In this document: positions 25,510-34,908 of the stretch, one piece after another
Layout: each line of letters opens with the position of its first letter
Position numbering within the stretch: position 1 is the stretch's first letter
Origin: an uncultured Succinatimonas sp.
GTDB taxonomy: Bacteria > Pseudomonadota > Gammaproteobacteria > Enterobacterales > Succinivibrionaceae
Direction: 5' to 3'
Length of the DNA: 37,684 nucleotides
NCBI RefSeq assembly: GCF_905203285.1
Contig: NZ_CAJKVK010000008.1
Location: 1-37,684, forward strand
The notes under the pieces: model-generated
What the model saw: the letters and a program-made list of their open reading frames with translations, nothing else
What the model was told of the DNA's origin: nothing
The model's database searches: none
Position numbers and translations under genes: made by a program

Positions 25510-28092
25510 ATGGCCGTTAGAAGCTCCGGAGCTAAAAGTTCCGCCGGAAATAAGCGTTCAGTAAAAAAAGCAGTCAGCTTGGCAGAAAACAAAGCCGTTA
25601 CGGCAGCTAAAGTTGATGCCGGTGCGGACAAGAATTCCTTAAAGCTCGACGTAAACGTTTTTAAAGAAAAGATTGTGCATCATTTACGCTGCACCATCGG
25701 AACCTCTGAGAAAAAGGCCAGCAAGCTTGCATGGTGGCAGGCATTGGTGGCAACTGCAAATGAATTAATTTTCGATCGTCTTACCCAGACTCAGTACACT
25801 CACGCTACTAAAGATACTCGTGCCGTTCACTATTTATCCGCCGAGTTCTTGATGGGCCGCCTTACCGTAAATAATTTGGTAAGCCTTGAAGTTTACAATA
25901 CCGCCAAATCCGCATTGCAGGAATTGGGTATTGATATCAATGAAATCTGTGAAGAAGAAACCGATATGGCATTAGGAAACGGCGGTTTAGGCCGTCTTGC
26001 CGCCTGCTTCATGGATTCCTTGGCAACTTTAGCTTATCCTTCAGTAGGCTACGGCATTCATTATGAAAACGGTTTGTTCCGTCAGGAAATCCGTGAAGGC
26101 CGACAGATTGAGCGTCCTGATTCCTGGCGTGAATACGGCTGCCCTTGGGAGGTCTGCCGTCCTGAGTCAGTTCAGGAAGTCCCTATCGGCGGTTTTGTCG
26201 AAACTCAGACCGCACCTGATGGCTCTATCCGTAAAGTATGGCACCCCGAGCACGTAATTAAGGGCGTACCTTGGGATATTCCCGTTGTCGGTTTCCGCGG
26301 TGCATCCGTTACTATTTTGCGTTTGTGGGAATCCCGTCCTACCGAGTCATTTAACTGGGACGTATTCAACGCCGGCGGCTACGTCGACGCCCAGAACGAG
26401 AAAGCAGCCGTCGAGACCATTTCCAAGGTCTTGTATCCTAACGATTCAACCGAGGCAGGTAAGATGCTGCGTTTGACTCAGCAGTATTTCTTCTCATCCT
26501 GCTCATTGCGCGATATTCTGCGCCGCTACAACCGCACTCATTTCCATGATTACGGTGAATTTGCCAAGAAGATTGCAATTCAGTTAAACGATACCCACCC
26601 GGTTATCGCTATTCCTGAGTTAATGCGTCTTTTGGTTGATGAGGAAGGCATCAGCTGGGATGCCGCATGGGAAATCGTAACCGAAGTATTCTCATACACC
26701 AACCACACTTTGTTGCCTGAGGCATTGGAGAAGTGGCCCGTTTATATTTTCGAGAAGCTTTTGCCGCGTCACCTTGAAATCATTTATGAAATCAACTACC
26801 GCTTCTTAAATGACGTAGTTGAAGCCAAGTGGCCGGGCGACGACGAGAAGAAGAGAAAGCTTTCCATTATTGAGGAAGGTCCGTGCAAGATGGTCAGAAT
26901 GGCAAATCTTGCTGTTATCGCTTCCCGTAAGATTAACGGCGTTGCCGAGATCCATTCAAAACTCGTCCGCGAGAATTTGTTCCCTGAATTCAGCGCTTTG
27001 TGGCCTGACCGTTTCTGCAACGTTACTAACGGCGTAACTCCGCGTCGCTGGATGCTTGCCTGCAACCCGGGACTTGCCGAGCTTTATAACGAAATTGCCG
27101 GCAAAGATTGGCCGCTGCATCTTGATTCATGCGCCGCTTTGCGTCCTTATGCCGACGACCCTCAGATCCAAAAGCGCTTTATGGACATTAAGTTCAAGAA
27201 TAAAGTCGCGCTTGCAGCTGAAATCAAGAAGCAGTGCGGCGTTGAGGTCGATCCGCATGCTATGTTTGACGTGCAGATTAAGCGTCTGCATGAGTACAAG
27301 CGCCAGCATTTGAACTTACTGTATATTCTTTACTTATACCGTAAGCTTCTTGCCGATCCTGCAATGCGCATTGTCCCGCAGGTCTTTATTTTCGGCGCTA
27401 AAGCTGCTCCTGCTTATACTTTGGCCAAGAACATCATTTACGCAATTAACGTTATCGGCGATAAGATCAATAACGATTACCGTATCCGTAATCAGTTAAA
27501 GGTCGTATTCATGCCTAACTACCGCGTCTCTCTTGCCGAGAAGATTATTCCTGCCGCTGATATTTCAGAGCAGATTTCAACTGCAGGTTATGAAGCTTCA
27601 GGTACTTCCAATATGAAGTTCTCCATGAACGGTGCTTTGACCCTGGGAACCATGGACGGCGCTAATATTGAGATTGTCGCTGAGGCCGGTGTTGAGAACA
27701 ACTTCATATTCGGTATGTCCGTAAAGGATGTTCAGGAGTTGAAGGAGAAAGGCTACAATCCTTGGGATTTCTATAATTCAAATCAGGATTTAAGAGCCGT
27801 TATCGATTGGCTTGACAGCGATTACTTCACTACAGAAGATCGTCAGGCTTTAGCATCCATTAAGCATTCCTTGCTTGAAGGCGGTGATCCTTATATGGTT
27901 CTTGCCGACTTTGCTTCATATTGTGCCGCACATAAGCGCGCTGAGGAAATGTATGCCGATAAGGCACGCTGGGCTCATGCCGCGATTATGAATTCAGCAT
28001 CTATGGGTAAGTTCAGCTCCGATCGCTCTATTGAGGATTATGTCCACAATATCTGGAAGCTTAAGAACTACGAAATTAAAGACGAAATTTAA
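25510..28092 (+). CDS. glgP: Glycogen/maltodextrin phosphorylase
   Basis: 860 aa. A GT35 enzyme that releases glucose 1-phosphate from alpha-1,4-glucans using pyridoxal phosphate. Core motifs: AVHYLSAEFLMGRLTVNN, ALGNGGLGRLAACF, IQLNDTHPVIAIPELMR, NVTNGVTPRRWM, QIKRLHEYKRQHLN, and the PLP lysine in GTSNMKFSMNGAL. It is about 45 residues longer at the N terminus than E. coli GlgP (815) because of an Ala/Lys/Ser-rich tail with no recognisable domain. The ribosome site AGGAGG lies 6-7 nt before the ATG. It stands alone with its own promoter and terminator; no other glg gene is adjacent. In E. coli HPr activates GlgP; ptsH is missing from the pts locus here. Confidence 0.93.
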   Translation: MAVRSSGAKSSAGNKRSVKKAVSLAENKAVTAAKVDAGADKNSLKLDVNVFKEKIVHHLRCTIGTSEKKASKLAWWQALVATANELIFDRLTQTQYTHATKDTRAVHYLSAEFLMGRLTVNNLVSLEVYNTAKSALQELGIDINEICEEETDMALGNGGLGRLAACFMDSLATLAYPSVGYGIHYENGLFRQEIREGRQIERPDSWREYGCPWEVCRPESVQEVPIGGFVETQTAPDGSIRKVWHPEHVIKGVPWDIPVVGFRGASVTILRLWESRPTESFNWDVFNAGGYVDAQNEKAAVETISKVLYPNDSTEAGKMLRLTQQYFFSSCSLRDILRRYNRTHFHDYGEFAKKIAIQLNDTHPVIAIPELMRLLVDEEGISWDAAWEIVTEVFSYTNHTLLPEALEKWPVYIFEKLLPRHLEIIYEINYRFLNDVVEAKWPGDDEKKRKLSIIEEGPCKMVRMANLAVIASRKINGVAEIHSKLVRENLFPEFSALWPDRFCNVTNGVTPRRWMLACNPGLAELYNEIAGKDWPLHLDSCAALRPYADDPQIQKRFMDIKFKNKVALAAEIKKQCGVEVDPHAMFDVQIKRLHEYKRQHLNLLYILYLYRKLLADPAMRIVPQVFIFGAKAAPAYTLAKNIIYAINVIGDKINNDYRIRNQLKVVFMPNYRVSLAEKIIPAADISEQISTAGYEASGTSNMKFSMNGALTLGTMDGANIEIVAEAGVENNFIFGMSVKDVQELKEKGYNPWDFYNSNQDLRAVIDWLDSDYFTTEDRQALASIKHSLLEGGDPYMVLADFASYCAAHKRAEEMYADKARWAHAAIMNSASMGKFSSDRSIEDYVHNIWKLKNYEIKDEI

Positions 28093-28124
28093 ACAAAGAT
28101 TTTTCGTTTAAATTAAAAAAGAAG

Positions 28125-28157
28125 CGGATCTTGCTAAAAACAGGATCCGTTTTTTTT
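28125..28157 (+). terminator. Rho-independent terminator after glgP
   Basis: A 9-bp stem (CGGATCTTG / CAGGATCCG, one G-T pair) with a 7-nt A-rich loop, followed by eight T. Confidence 0.92.
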
Positions 28158-28273
28158 ATTTAATTTTTTGTTTTGTATTAAATTTTTGGTGCGAAAAACT
28201 CTCAACTTAATAAGGGATGACAGCAAAATAAGATAGTATTTCAACGGTTTAAATTTATATTGGTATTTTTTAA

Positions 28274-30848
28274 ATGGGAAAAACTAGAAATATTTCCGGT
28301 GATTTTAATTGTGCATTCAGGGTAAAACCGCTTACTGTTGCGGTACTTTTTTATGTGGGTTTTACATCTGTTGTAAGTGCACAAACCTTTAATATCGATA
28401 AATGGTCAGATTTAAACCAATGGGCAACGAATAATAGTGATAACGTTTTTTCTGGGCAAGGCTCTTCCGGCAATACATTTTATTTTGCCTGTAATCCGGA
28501 GGACAAAGATTTTGAGTTTTACTCTTCATCTCAAGGATCTGTGCAGGAAAATAATACTTTAATTATCAGTAAAGGTAATTTTCATGTTTTTCATGACATT
28601 ATATTGGCGGCATCGTCAGGCTCTGATGTTAGCGCTGAATTTAATAAGATAAAAATTACCGGTGGGGATTTTGCGGGAAAGGTAGAGAAAAATGTCTATA
28701 GTTTGTATGCGGCAAGAGGTACAGGAAAGCTTAGTAATAATTCAGTAGAAGTGTCTGGCGGTAATTTTGCAGGTCATGTAATGTTATTTGCCGCAGAACA
28801 GAATTCTGAAGATCTATTAGGAACTGAAAACAGGCTTGAAAATAACAATATTACGGTAACGGGCGGAACCTTTACAGATGATTGTAAAGTTGAATTGCAA
28901 GCGGCTTATGCTGATAACGGAGATATATTAAATAACGGCATAACCATAAAAAATTTAAAAGAAGGAAAGTTTGAATGGCTGAATGCCGCACATTCTAAGG
29001 CAGGAAATGCTGAAAATAACTATATTGATATTTCAGACTCCGATCTTTCTCTTGAAATGACGGTAGTGGCTGCTGAATCTAATTCACCGGTATGTTCTCA
29101 TTATTTCTAATAACTATGTATCAATTAAAAATTCCACAATCAATTTAAGTGCCGCAGTGTATGCTGCTCACAATGTCGCAGGAACGGCAAAAGATAGTGT
29201 TGTCAGCATTGATAATTCGACAATAACAAATGAAAACGGATCTGTGTATATTTACGGTGCGTATGTTGATAACGGATAGGTATCCGGAAATCAGGTGATA
29301 TTAAATAATACTAAATTTGATTTTGGTGATAATAAACATGCAGCGTTTATTTGTGCAGCTATGGTTGAAGATGGAAGTGCGCATGATAATAGTGTCAGCC
29401 TGATTGGGGATAATGAGTTTGATGCAACAGGATTATCTAAGGTTTATTTTATAGGCGCAAAAGGATCCGGAATATTTTCTGATAATGTTCTTTTATTGGA
29501 TAGATGGAAAGGTCAGGTTTCATCTGTTTCTAATTTTGAGGGCATTAAATTTTCTAATATTGCCTGGGAAAACGGGGCAACGATTTTAAAAATTCAACAT
29601 CAGCCGTACTACGATGATTTTATTGAGGATTTGCTGATTGATTCAGGTGAAACTGATATAAGCGTTACTTCATTTATTGTTGGCAATGATTCCTTTATTT
29701 TTACAGGCGGAATTGATTCGCATCTTGGCGAGTCAATGACTTTGGTTAATAGCGTTGATAAGGTTAAATTTAATCCGGTTTATGACGGTAAAGGGCAGGA
29801 AGTCTCATTTTCTTCATCACTTACCGAAGATGTTAAGGGCTATGTTACGAATGAACCCGATGCAAACGGTGATGGCGGATCGGTTGTTTTAACCTTGGAA
29901 GAAAAGACGGAACAAAGCTCGCAGATGGAGATTGTCAGTAATAATCGCAATATGTCGGTGACCTTTTTAGGACAGGCTGCGGAGCTGGTCGGAGATACAC
30001 TTTTTGAACCGCCTCATGATTATCAGTGGGGTCCTCGTACTTTTGCCGTGATTAATAATGCCAATGTTAAATATGAGTCTTCAGGAAGATTGGAAGTTGA
30101 CGGCTTTAACTTTATCGCGGGTATGGCAAACAGTACTTATTTTAAAGACAATCTTTTTAGAATTAATTTATTTGCTGAACTTGGAGAAGGAGATTTCAGC
30201 GAGTCGATGCGCTTTGGCTCTGTAACCCGATCCGTTGACGGCAGAATCAGATATTGGGGACTTGGATCTTCTACTCGCTTCTTGTTGCCTTGCGGAGCTT
30301 ATTTTGAAGGCTCATTACGCGCAGGTCATTTATATAATGAAATAGATCATGGACTTATCGGAGCTGACGGCAACAATTACGGTTATTCTATAAGATCTTA
30401 TTACATAGGAGCTCATGCCGGCTTAGGCTGGTTATTCCCGATAGCGGATTGGGGTAAATTAGAGCTTTTCGGTAAATACTTCTATACTCATTTACCTTCT
30501 GACGATGCAAATGTCAGGGCAAAAGATGATTTTGCTGATTTTAGCTTTGAGAGCGTTGACAACAGCAGGGTCCGTACCGGCTTGCGTTTGTATCTCCCTT
30601 CAACCGAGATTGCACAAGGCTATATCGGAGCTGCATATGAATATGACTTTTCTCCTGATTCCGACGTGACGGTTAACGGTTATGAAATTCATGCCGAAAA
30701 TAAATTACGCGGCAGTACCGGTATCGGAGAGATAGGTTTACGTTTTGCCAAGAAAGATTCACCTTGGCTTATGGACGTAAGGTTTCGCGGTTATTTCGGT
30801 CAGCGTGAAGGAGAGAGTTTAAAATTACAGGAAGAGTATGCATTTTAA
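28274..30848 (+). pseudogene. Disrupted autotransporter
   Basis: This would encode an autotransporter of about 857 codons. The first part (28274-29110) has a long signal peptide ending in TSVVSA and a passenger of ~40-residue repeats with a GG-x-F, AA and NN pattern (VSGGNFAGHVMLFAAEQNS, VTGGTFTD). A frameshift near 29085-29100 ends this frame at TAA 29108-29110. Reading in the +1 frame continues the repeat (ISNNYVSIKNSTINLSAAVY) until an in-frame TAG at 29277-29279. The rest (29280-30848) contains the end of the passenger and a complete beta-barrel ending in EEYAF. The repeat pattern runs on across both lesions, so this was one gene. Not homologous enough by eye to the 12761-17257 passenger to call a duplicate. 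Confidence 0.8.
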
Positions 30849-30922
30849 GCTGTTTAGTTGAATAATTTTCAAATAAACCGGTTTAAAGTAAGCAAAAAAG
30901 AAAACCTAGACAGGCAGTTAAG

Positions 30923-31648
30923 ATGCGCATTTATCGGGTCAAAAATTATCATGATTTAAGCTTAAAGGCAGCTGAGATCGTGTCTGAGCAAGTGCGTATA
31001 AAACCTGAGTGTGTTTTGGGCCTTGCGGCAGGATCAAGTCCTATCGGAATGTATCAGCAATTAATTGAACGGTATAACAAGGGAGAGCTGGATTTTTCTA
31101 AAGTTAAGACCGTAAATTTGGATGAGTATTGCGGTTTGGGAATAGACAGCGCTCAAAGTTATGCTTACTTTATGCACCGTAATCTTTTTGACTATATCAA
31201 TATAAAACCCGGCAATATCAATATTCCTGACGGTAAAAATCCTGATGCGGACGCTGAGTGCACTCGTTATGAAAAGGTTATAGAAAGTTTAGGCGGAGTT
31301 GACATTCAGCTTTTAGGGATCGGACGGAACGGACATATCGGCTTTAATGAGCCGGGAAGTTCATTTGACAGCACTACTCATTGCGTGGATTTAAGTTATA
31401 GCACTATTGATGCAAATAAGCGTTTTTTCAGCAGTATTGATGAGGTTCCGCGCAAGGCGTATACCATGGGCATTAAGACCATCATGAATGCCCGCAGGAT
31501 CTTGCTTATTGCTTAAGGTATTCATAAGGCAGAGGCAGTTTATAAAGCTTTTTGCGGCACCGTAACAGAGCAAGTTCCATCTTCGGTATTACAGCACCAT
31601 CAGGATGTAATTTTGGTCGCGGATGAAGAAGCGCTGTCATTAGTTTAA
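30923..31648 (+). pseudogene. nagB: Glucosamine-6-phosphate deaminase with an in-frame stop
   Basis: 241 codons, the length of the short Bacillus-type NagB. It deaminates glucosamine 6-phosphate to fructose 6-phosphate. Motifs: LGLAAGSSPIGMYQQL, TVNLDEYCGL (catalytic Asp), LLGIGRNGHIGFNEPGSSF (catalytic His), SIDEVPRKAYTMGIKTIM. At codon 198 a TAA (31514-31516) sits in RILLIA-stop-GIHKAEAV, where relatives have Ser (SGKSKAEAV); TCA to TAA is a single change. After it, the frame continues with conserved C-terminal sequence (TEQVPSSVLQHHQDVILV) to a natural TAA at 31646. The truncated 197-aa product would lack the C-terminal helices. It is directly upstream of nagA. Confidence 0.85.
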
Positions 31649-31725
31649 GTTATACAATAAAAAGAAAAAGTTACGGAGGCAAAGCCGGTTTTCCTTTTTT
31701 ACGGGAAGCTGCAATACTGATTGTT

Positions 31726-32853
31726 ATGAAAATTGTAAATGCTAAAGTTTTTACGCCTGAATTTATTTTTAAAGACGGAGAAATTTGTGTGGATAAAGAA
31801 CAATTTGCCGCAGTTTCTCCGGATGTGTCAAAAATTGACGCAAAAGGTCTGTATGCTATTCCCGGACTTATTGATATCCATTTTCACGGAGCCGTGGGAT
31901 ATGATTTTATGGACGGGACTAAAGAGGCTTTGCGCAGTATTGCTGCATATGAGGCAAGTGTCGGGGTAACTTCAATTTGTCCTGCTACCATGACGATGGG
32001 GAAAGAGGATATTTTAAAAGCTTGCGCCAACGCTCGGGATTTTAAACCTGATGACAAGTGTTCTTCGTTAGTCGGCATCAATATGGAAGGACCTTTTTTG
32101 TCAGCGCAAAAACTCGGAGCGCAAAATCCTGATTTTGTGATGAAGCCTGATGCTGAGTTTTTCAGAAAAGCTCAAGCAGCGTCCGGAAATAAAATCAAAT
32201 TGCTTGCCATTGCCCCGGATACTGAAAATGCTCTTAACGTTATCGCAAAGCTTAAAGATGAGGTTCTGTGCTCAATTGCTCATACCTGCTGTGACTACGA
32301 TACTGCAGTAAAAGCAATTGCTGAAGGTGCTACGCATCTTACGCATTTGTATAATGCCATGCCGCCTCTTTATCATCGCGATCCCGGTCCTATTGCGGCA
32401 GGATCTGACGCTAACTGGTGTGAAGCTGAAATTATCTGCGACGGTATTCATGTTCATCCCGCGGCGGTACGGGCGGCTTTTCGTCTTTTCGGAGCAGATC
32501 GCATGATTTTAATTTCCGATTCGATGATGGCTTGTGGACTTGAAGACGGCGTATATCAGCTGGGCGGACAGAAGGTAACCGTTACGCATCGTAAAGCTCT
32601 TTTAGATAACGGCACCATTGCCGGATCTGCTACGAACCTTTTTTCCTGTATGAAGACAGCCGTGCAAAAGATGGGTATTGCGCTTGAAAGCGCGGTACGT
32701 TGCGCTACTTATAATCCGGCTCGATCCATAAAGATTTTGGATAAAGTCGGAACCATTGAACCGGGAAAACAGGCAGATTTGCTGTTGCTTGATGACAATT
32801 TGGATATTAAAGCGCTGCTGCTGCGCGGCAAGTGGCTGTTTAATGAAATTTAA
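31726..32853 (+). CDS. nagA: N-acetylglucosamine-6-phosphate deacetylase
   Basis: 375 aa (E. coli NagA 382). It removes acetate from GlcNAc-6-phosphate before the NagB step. Amidohydrolase barrel: GLIDIHFHGAVGYDF near residue 48 carries the HxH metal motif of Bacillus-type NagA, which E. coli lacks; NMEGPFLS holds the metal-binding Glu; later His ligands are in SIAHTCCDYD and THLYNAMPP; the catalytic Asp is in LISDSMMACGL. The C-terminal GTIEPGKQADLLLLD closes the small beta domain. It is 77 bp downstream of the broken nagB; no clear ribosome site is visible. The gene is intact, so GlcNAc use may stop at glucosamine 6-phosphate unless another nagB exists. Confidence 0.92.
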   Translation: MKIVNAKVFTPEFIFKDGEICVDKEQFAAVSPDVSKIDAKGLYAIPGLIDIHFHGAVGYDFMDGTKEALRSIAAYEASVGVTSICPATMTMGKEDILKACANARDFKPDDKCSSLVGINMEGPFLSAQKLGAQNPDFVMKPDAEFFRKAQAASGNKIKLLAIAPDTENALNVIAKLKDEVLCSIAHTCCDYDTAVKAIAEGATHLTHLYNAMPPLYHRDPGPIAAGSDANWCEAEIICDGIHVHPAAVRAAFRLFGADRMILISDSMMACGLEDGVYQLGGQKVTVTHRKALLDNGTIAGSATNLFSCMKTAVQKMGIALESAVRCATYNPARSIKILDKVGTIEPGKQADLLLLDDNLDIKALLLRGKWLFNEI

Positions 32854-32856
32854 GAA

Positions 32857-32892
32857 AAAATAGCGGCACTTTGGTGGTCGTGCCGCTATTTT
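32857..32892. terminator. Bidirectional terminator between nagA and rhodanese genes
   Basis: A 13-bp perfect stem AAAATAGCGGCAC / GTGCCGCTATTTT with a 10-nt loop, flanked by A on one side and T on the other in each direction. It serves the two convergent genes. Confidence 0.85.
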
Positions 32893-32932
32893 AAATCAGC
32901 AATAAAGGCAAAGGCATTCGCGCCGTTTGCAC

Positions 32933-33361
32933 TTAATCGTTGTCCTGGATTAATCCGTATTGCCAGGTTGACACTCCGCCGAAATTGACGACGTATTTAT
33001 ATCCTGCGTTAACAAGATATTGACCTGCAACCGTCGCTCTTCTTCCAGTTCTGCAGTATAAAAGAAGCGGTTTATTCAGGTCTGGTGCCTCTTGGAGAAT
33101 TTGTCCGTCTTTTATGGTTTCAACCGGAATATTGATTGCGCCCTCAATGTGTCCTTCGGCAAATTCTTCAGGACTTCTGACGTCAATCAGAACACCTTTA
33201 TTCTTTTCTATAAGCGCGTAAGCGATATTCTGCGAAACTTCACTATAGCCTGCAGGCATGGTGTATTCACTAAGCAGTTTTTCTGAATTACTTACCGCAA
33301 AAGACGGAAACATAAAAGTAAAGCCTCCGATTAGGCAGGAAATTAAAATTGCCTTTTTCAT
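32933..33361 (-). CDS. Exported single-domain rhodanese (PspE/GlpE-like)
   Basis: 142 aa from the ATG at 33361. The N terminus MKKAILISCLIGGFTFMFP is a signal peptide (cleavage probably near SFAVS), so the protein is probably periplasmic. The rhodanese domain has GVLIDVRSPEEFAEGHIEGA and the active-site loop YCRTGRRA with the sulfur-carrying Cys, then a final FGGVSTWQYGL. It would transfer sulfur or handle persulfides. The frame is open 40 residues further upstream, but that extension overlaps the end of hldE and precedes the signal peptide, so it is rejected. It lies 10 bp downstream of hldE, probably co-transcribed. Confidence 0.85.
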   Translation of the reverse strand: MKKAILISCLIGGFTFMFPSFAVSNSEKLLSEYTMPAGYSEVSQNIAYALIEKNKGVLIDVRSPEEFAEGHIEGAINIPVETIKDGQILQEAPDLNKPLLLYCRTGRRATVAGQYLVNAGYKYVVNFGGVSTWQYGLIQDND

Positions 33362-33371
33362 AACACTCTGT

Positions 33372-34796
33372 TTAATTGCTTTCTTTAATTTTTTTAACGA
33401 TATTAGTCGTAGATTTACCTGCAACAAAAGGCAGGATAATAACTTTACCGCCGTTTGCCAGTACTTCTTTATGTCCTGCAATCTGTTCTACGGTGTAGTC
33501 TCCGCCTTTAACCAAAATATCCGGCAGAATTTTGGCGATAAGCCGCTGCGGAGTTTCCTCAGAAAAAGGCACGACGAAATCAACGCAGCCTAATGCCTCA
33601 AGAACCTCCATACGATCATTTAAGGTCACGATAGGGCGGGTCGGGCCTTTTAATTTTTGCACTGATTCATCGGAGTTTACGGCAACGATTAAAACATCGC
33701 CTAAAGCGCGAGCACGCTTTAAATAATCAACATGACCTTTATGGATGATATCAAAGCATCCGTTAGTCATGACAATACGTTTTTGCTGAGATTTTAGGGT
33801 GTTTACGACAGTTAACAGATCGTCTTCGTTTATAACGCCGCCTACACGATGAGTTCCCTCGATTTCTTGCTTTAATTCTTGAGGACTTGCAGTTGAAGTT
33901 CCGAGTTTGCCGACTACGATACCGGCGGCACGGTTGGATATTTCGCAGGCGCTTATAAGATCAAGCCCTGCAGCAAGTCCTGCAGCTAAAGTTGCAATAA
34001 CGGTATCGCCGGCACCGGTGACGTCGTAAACCTCACGGGCGTGAGTAGGCAGGTGCACGGGAGGAAGACCGGGGCGGATTAAAGACATACCGTCTTCAGA
34101 TCGAGTGACAAGCAGTGCGCTTAAGTCAAAATCGGCAATCATTTTAAGCGCTTTTTTGACCAGATCTTCTTCATCTTTAACTATGCCTGCCACTGCTTGA
34201 AATTCAGCCATATTGGGCGTTAATAAGGTAGCTCCGCGGTAACGGTTGAAGTCGGTGCCTTTAGGATCGATTAAAACCGGAATTTTAAGATCGCGTGCGG
34301 CTTTTATCATTAAAGGCACGCAGGCAAGTGCTCCTTTGCCGTAATCAGAGCAGATAAGAACTTTTGAGTTGCGCAATGCTTTACGCAGTGTCTGCATGAT
34401 TAAGCCGTGATCGACATCGGAGTAACCTTCTTCAAAGTCAAGGCGCAAAAGCTGCTGATTACGGGATAAAACTCGCAATTTGGTAATCGTAGGCAGATTT
34501 TCGGCTTTAATAAAATCAGTATCGATGTGTTTTGAGGTGACCAGTGCGTTTAATTGTTCTCCTGCCTCATCATTGCCGATGATTCCTACCAACGAGCAAG
34601 GCGCGCCTAATGCAGCGATATTGATGGCGACGTTGGCGGCACCGCCGGCTCGGTCTTCTCGTTTGTCAATTTTTACGACCGGAACGGGAGCCTCGGGAGA
34701 AATGCGCTTGGAAGGCCCTGACCAGTAGCGATCGAGCATGACATCACCTATGACGGTAACGCGGCCGTTGAAAAGAGGAACAGAAAGAGTACTCAT
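33372..34796 (-). CDS. hldE: Bifunctional heptose-7-phosphate kinase/heptose-1-phosphate adenylyltransferase
   Basis: 474 aa, as in E. coli HldE (477). It supplies ADP-heptose for the lipopolysaccharide core. N-terminal ribokinase-like domain (1-315): VIGDVMLDRYWSG, EDRAGGAANVAINIAALG, and the catalytic loop DVTGAGDTVIATLAAGL. C-terminal nucleotidyltransferase domain (about 340-474): VMTNGCFDIIHKGHVDYL with the HxGH motif, then ILVKGGDYTVEQIAGH. The frame extends three codons to a TTG at 34805, but AGGAG spacing and similarity favour the ATG at 34796. It shows the organism makes a heptose-containing envelope glycolipid. Divergent from the MFS gene. Confidence 0.95.
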   Translation of the reverse strand: MSTLSVPLFNGRVTVIGDVMLDRYWSGPSKRISPEAPVPVVKIDKREDRAGGAANVAINIAALGAPCSLVGIIGNDEAGEQLNALVTSKHIDTDFIKAENLPTITKLRVLSRNQQLLRLDFEEGYSDVDHGLIMQTLRKALRNSKVLICSDYGKGALACVPLMIKAARDLKIPVLIDPKGTDFNRYRGATLLTPNMAEFQAVAGIVKDEEDLVKKALKMIADFDLSALLVTRSEDGMSLIRPGLPPVHLPTHAREVYDVTGAGDTVIATLAAGLAAGLDLISACEISNRAAGIVVGKLGTSTASPQELKQEIEGTHRVGGVINEDDLLTVVNTLKSQQKRIVMTNGCFDIIHKGHVDYLKRARALGDVLIVAVNSDESVQKLKGPTRPIVTLNDRMEVLEALGCVDFVVPFSEETPQRLIAKILPDILVKGGDYTVEQIAGHKEVLANGGKVIILPFVAGKSTTNIVKKIKESN

Positions 34797-34908
34797 AAAC
34801 ACCAAAACTCCTAATTTTTTCTGTAATTATATATGCCTTCGGTCTGCTTGTCCTACAAGAGGTAAAAATGTGTTAAATTATTAAAGTTAATCCAAGTTTT
34901 AAAAAATC

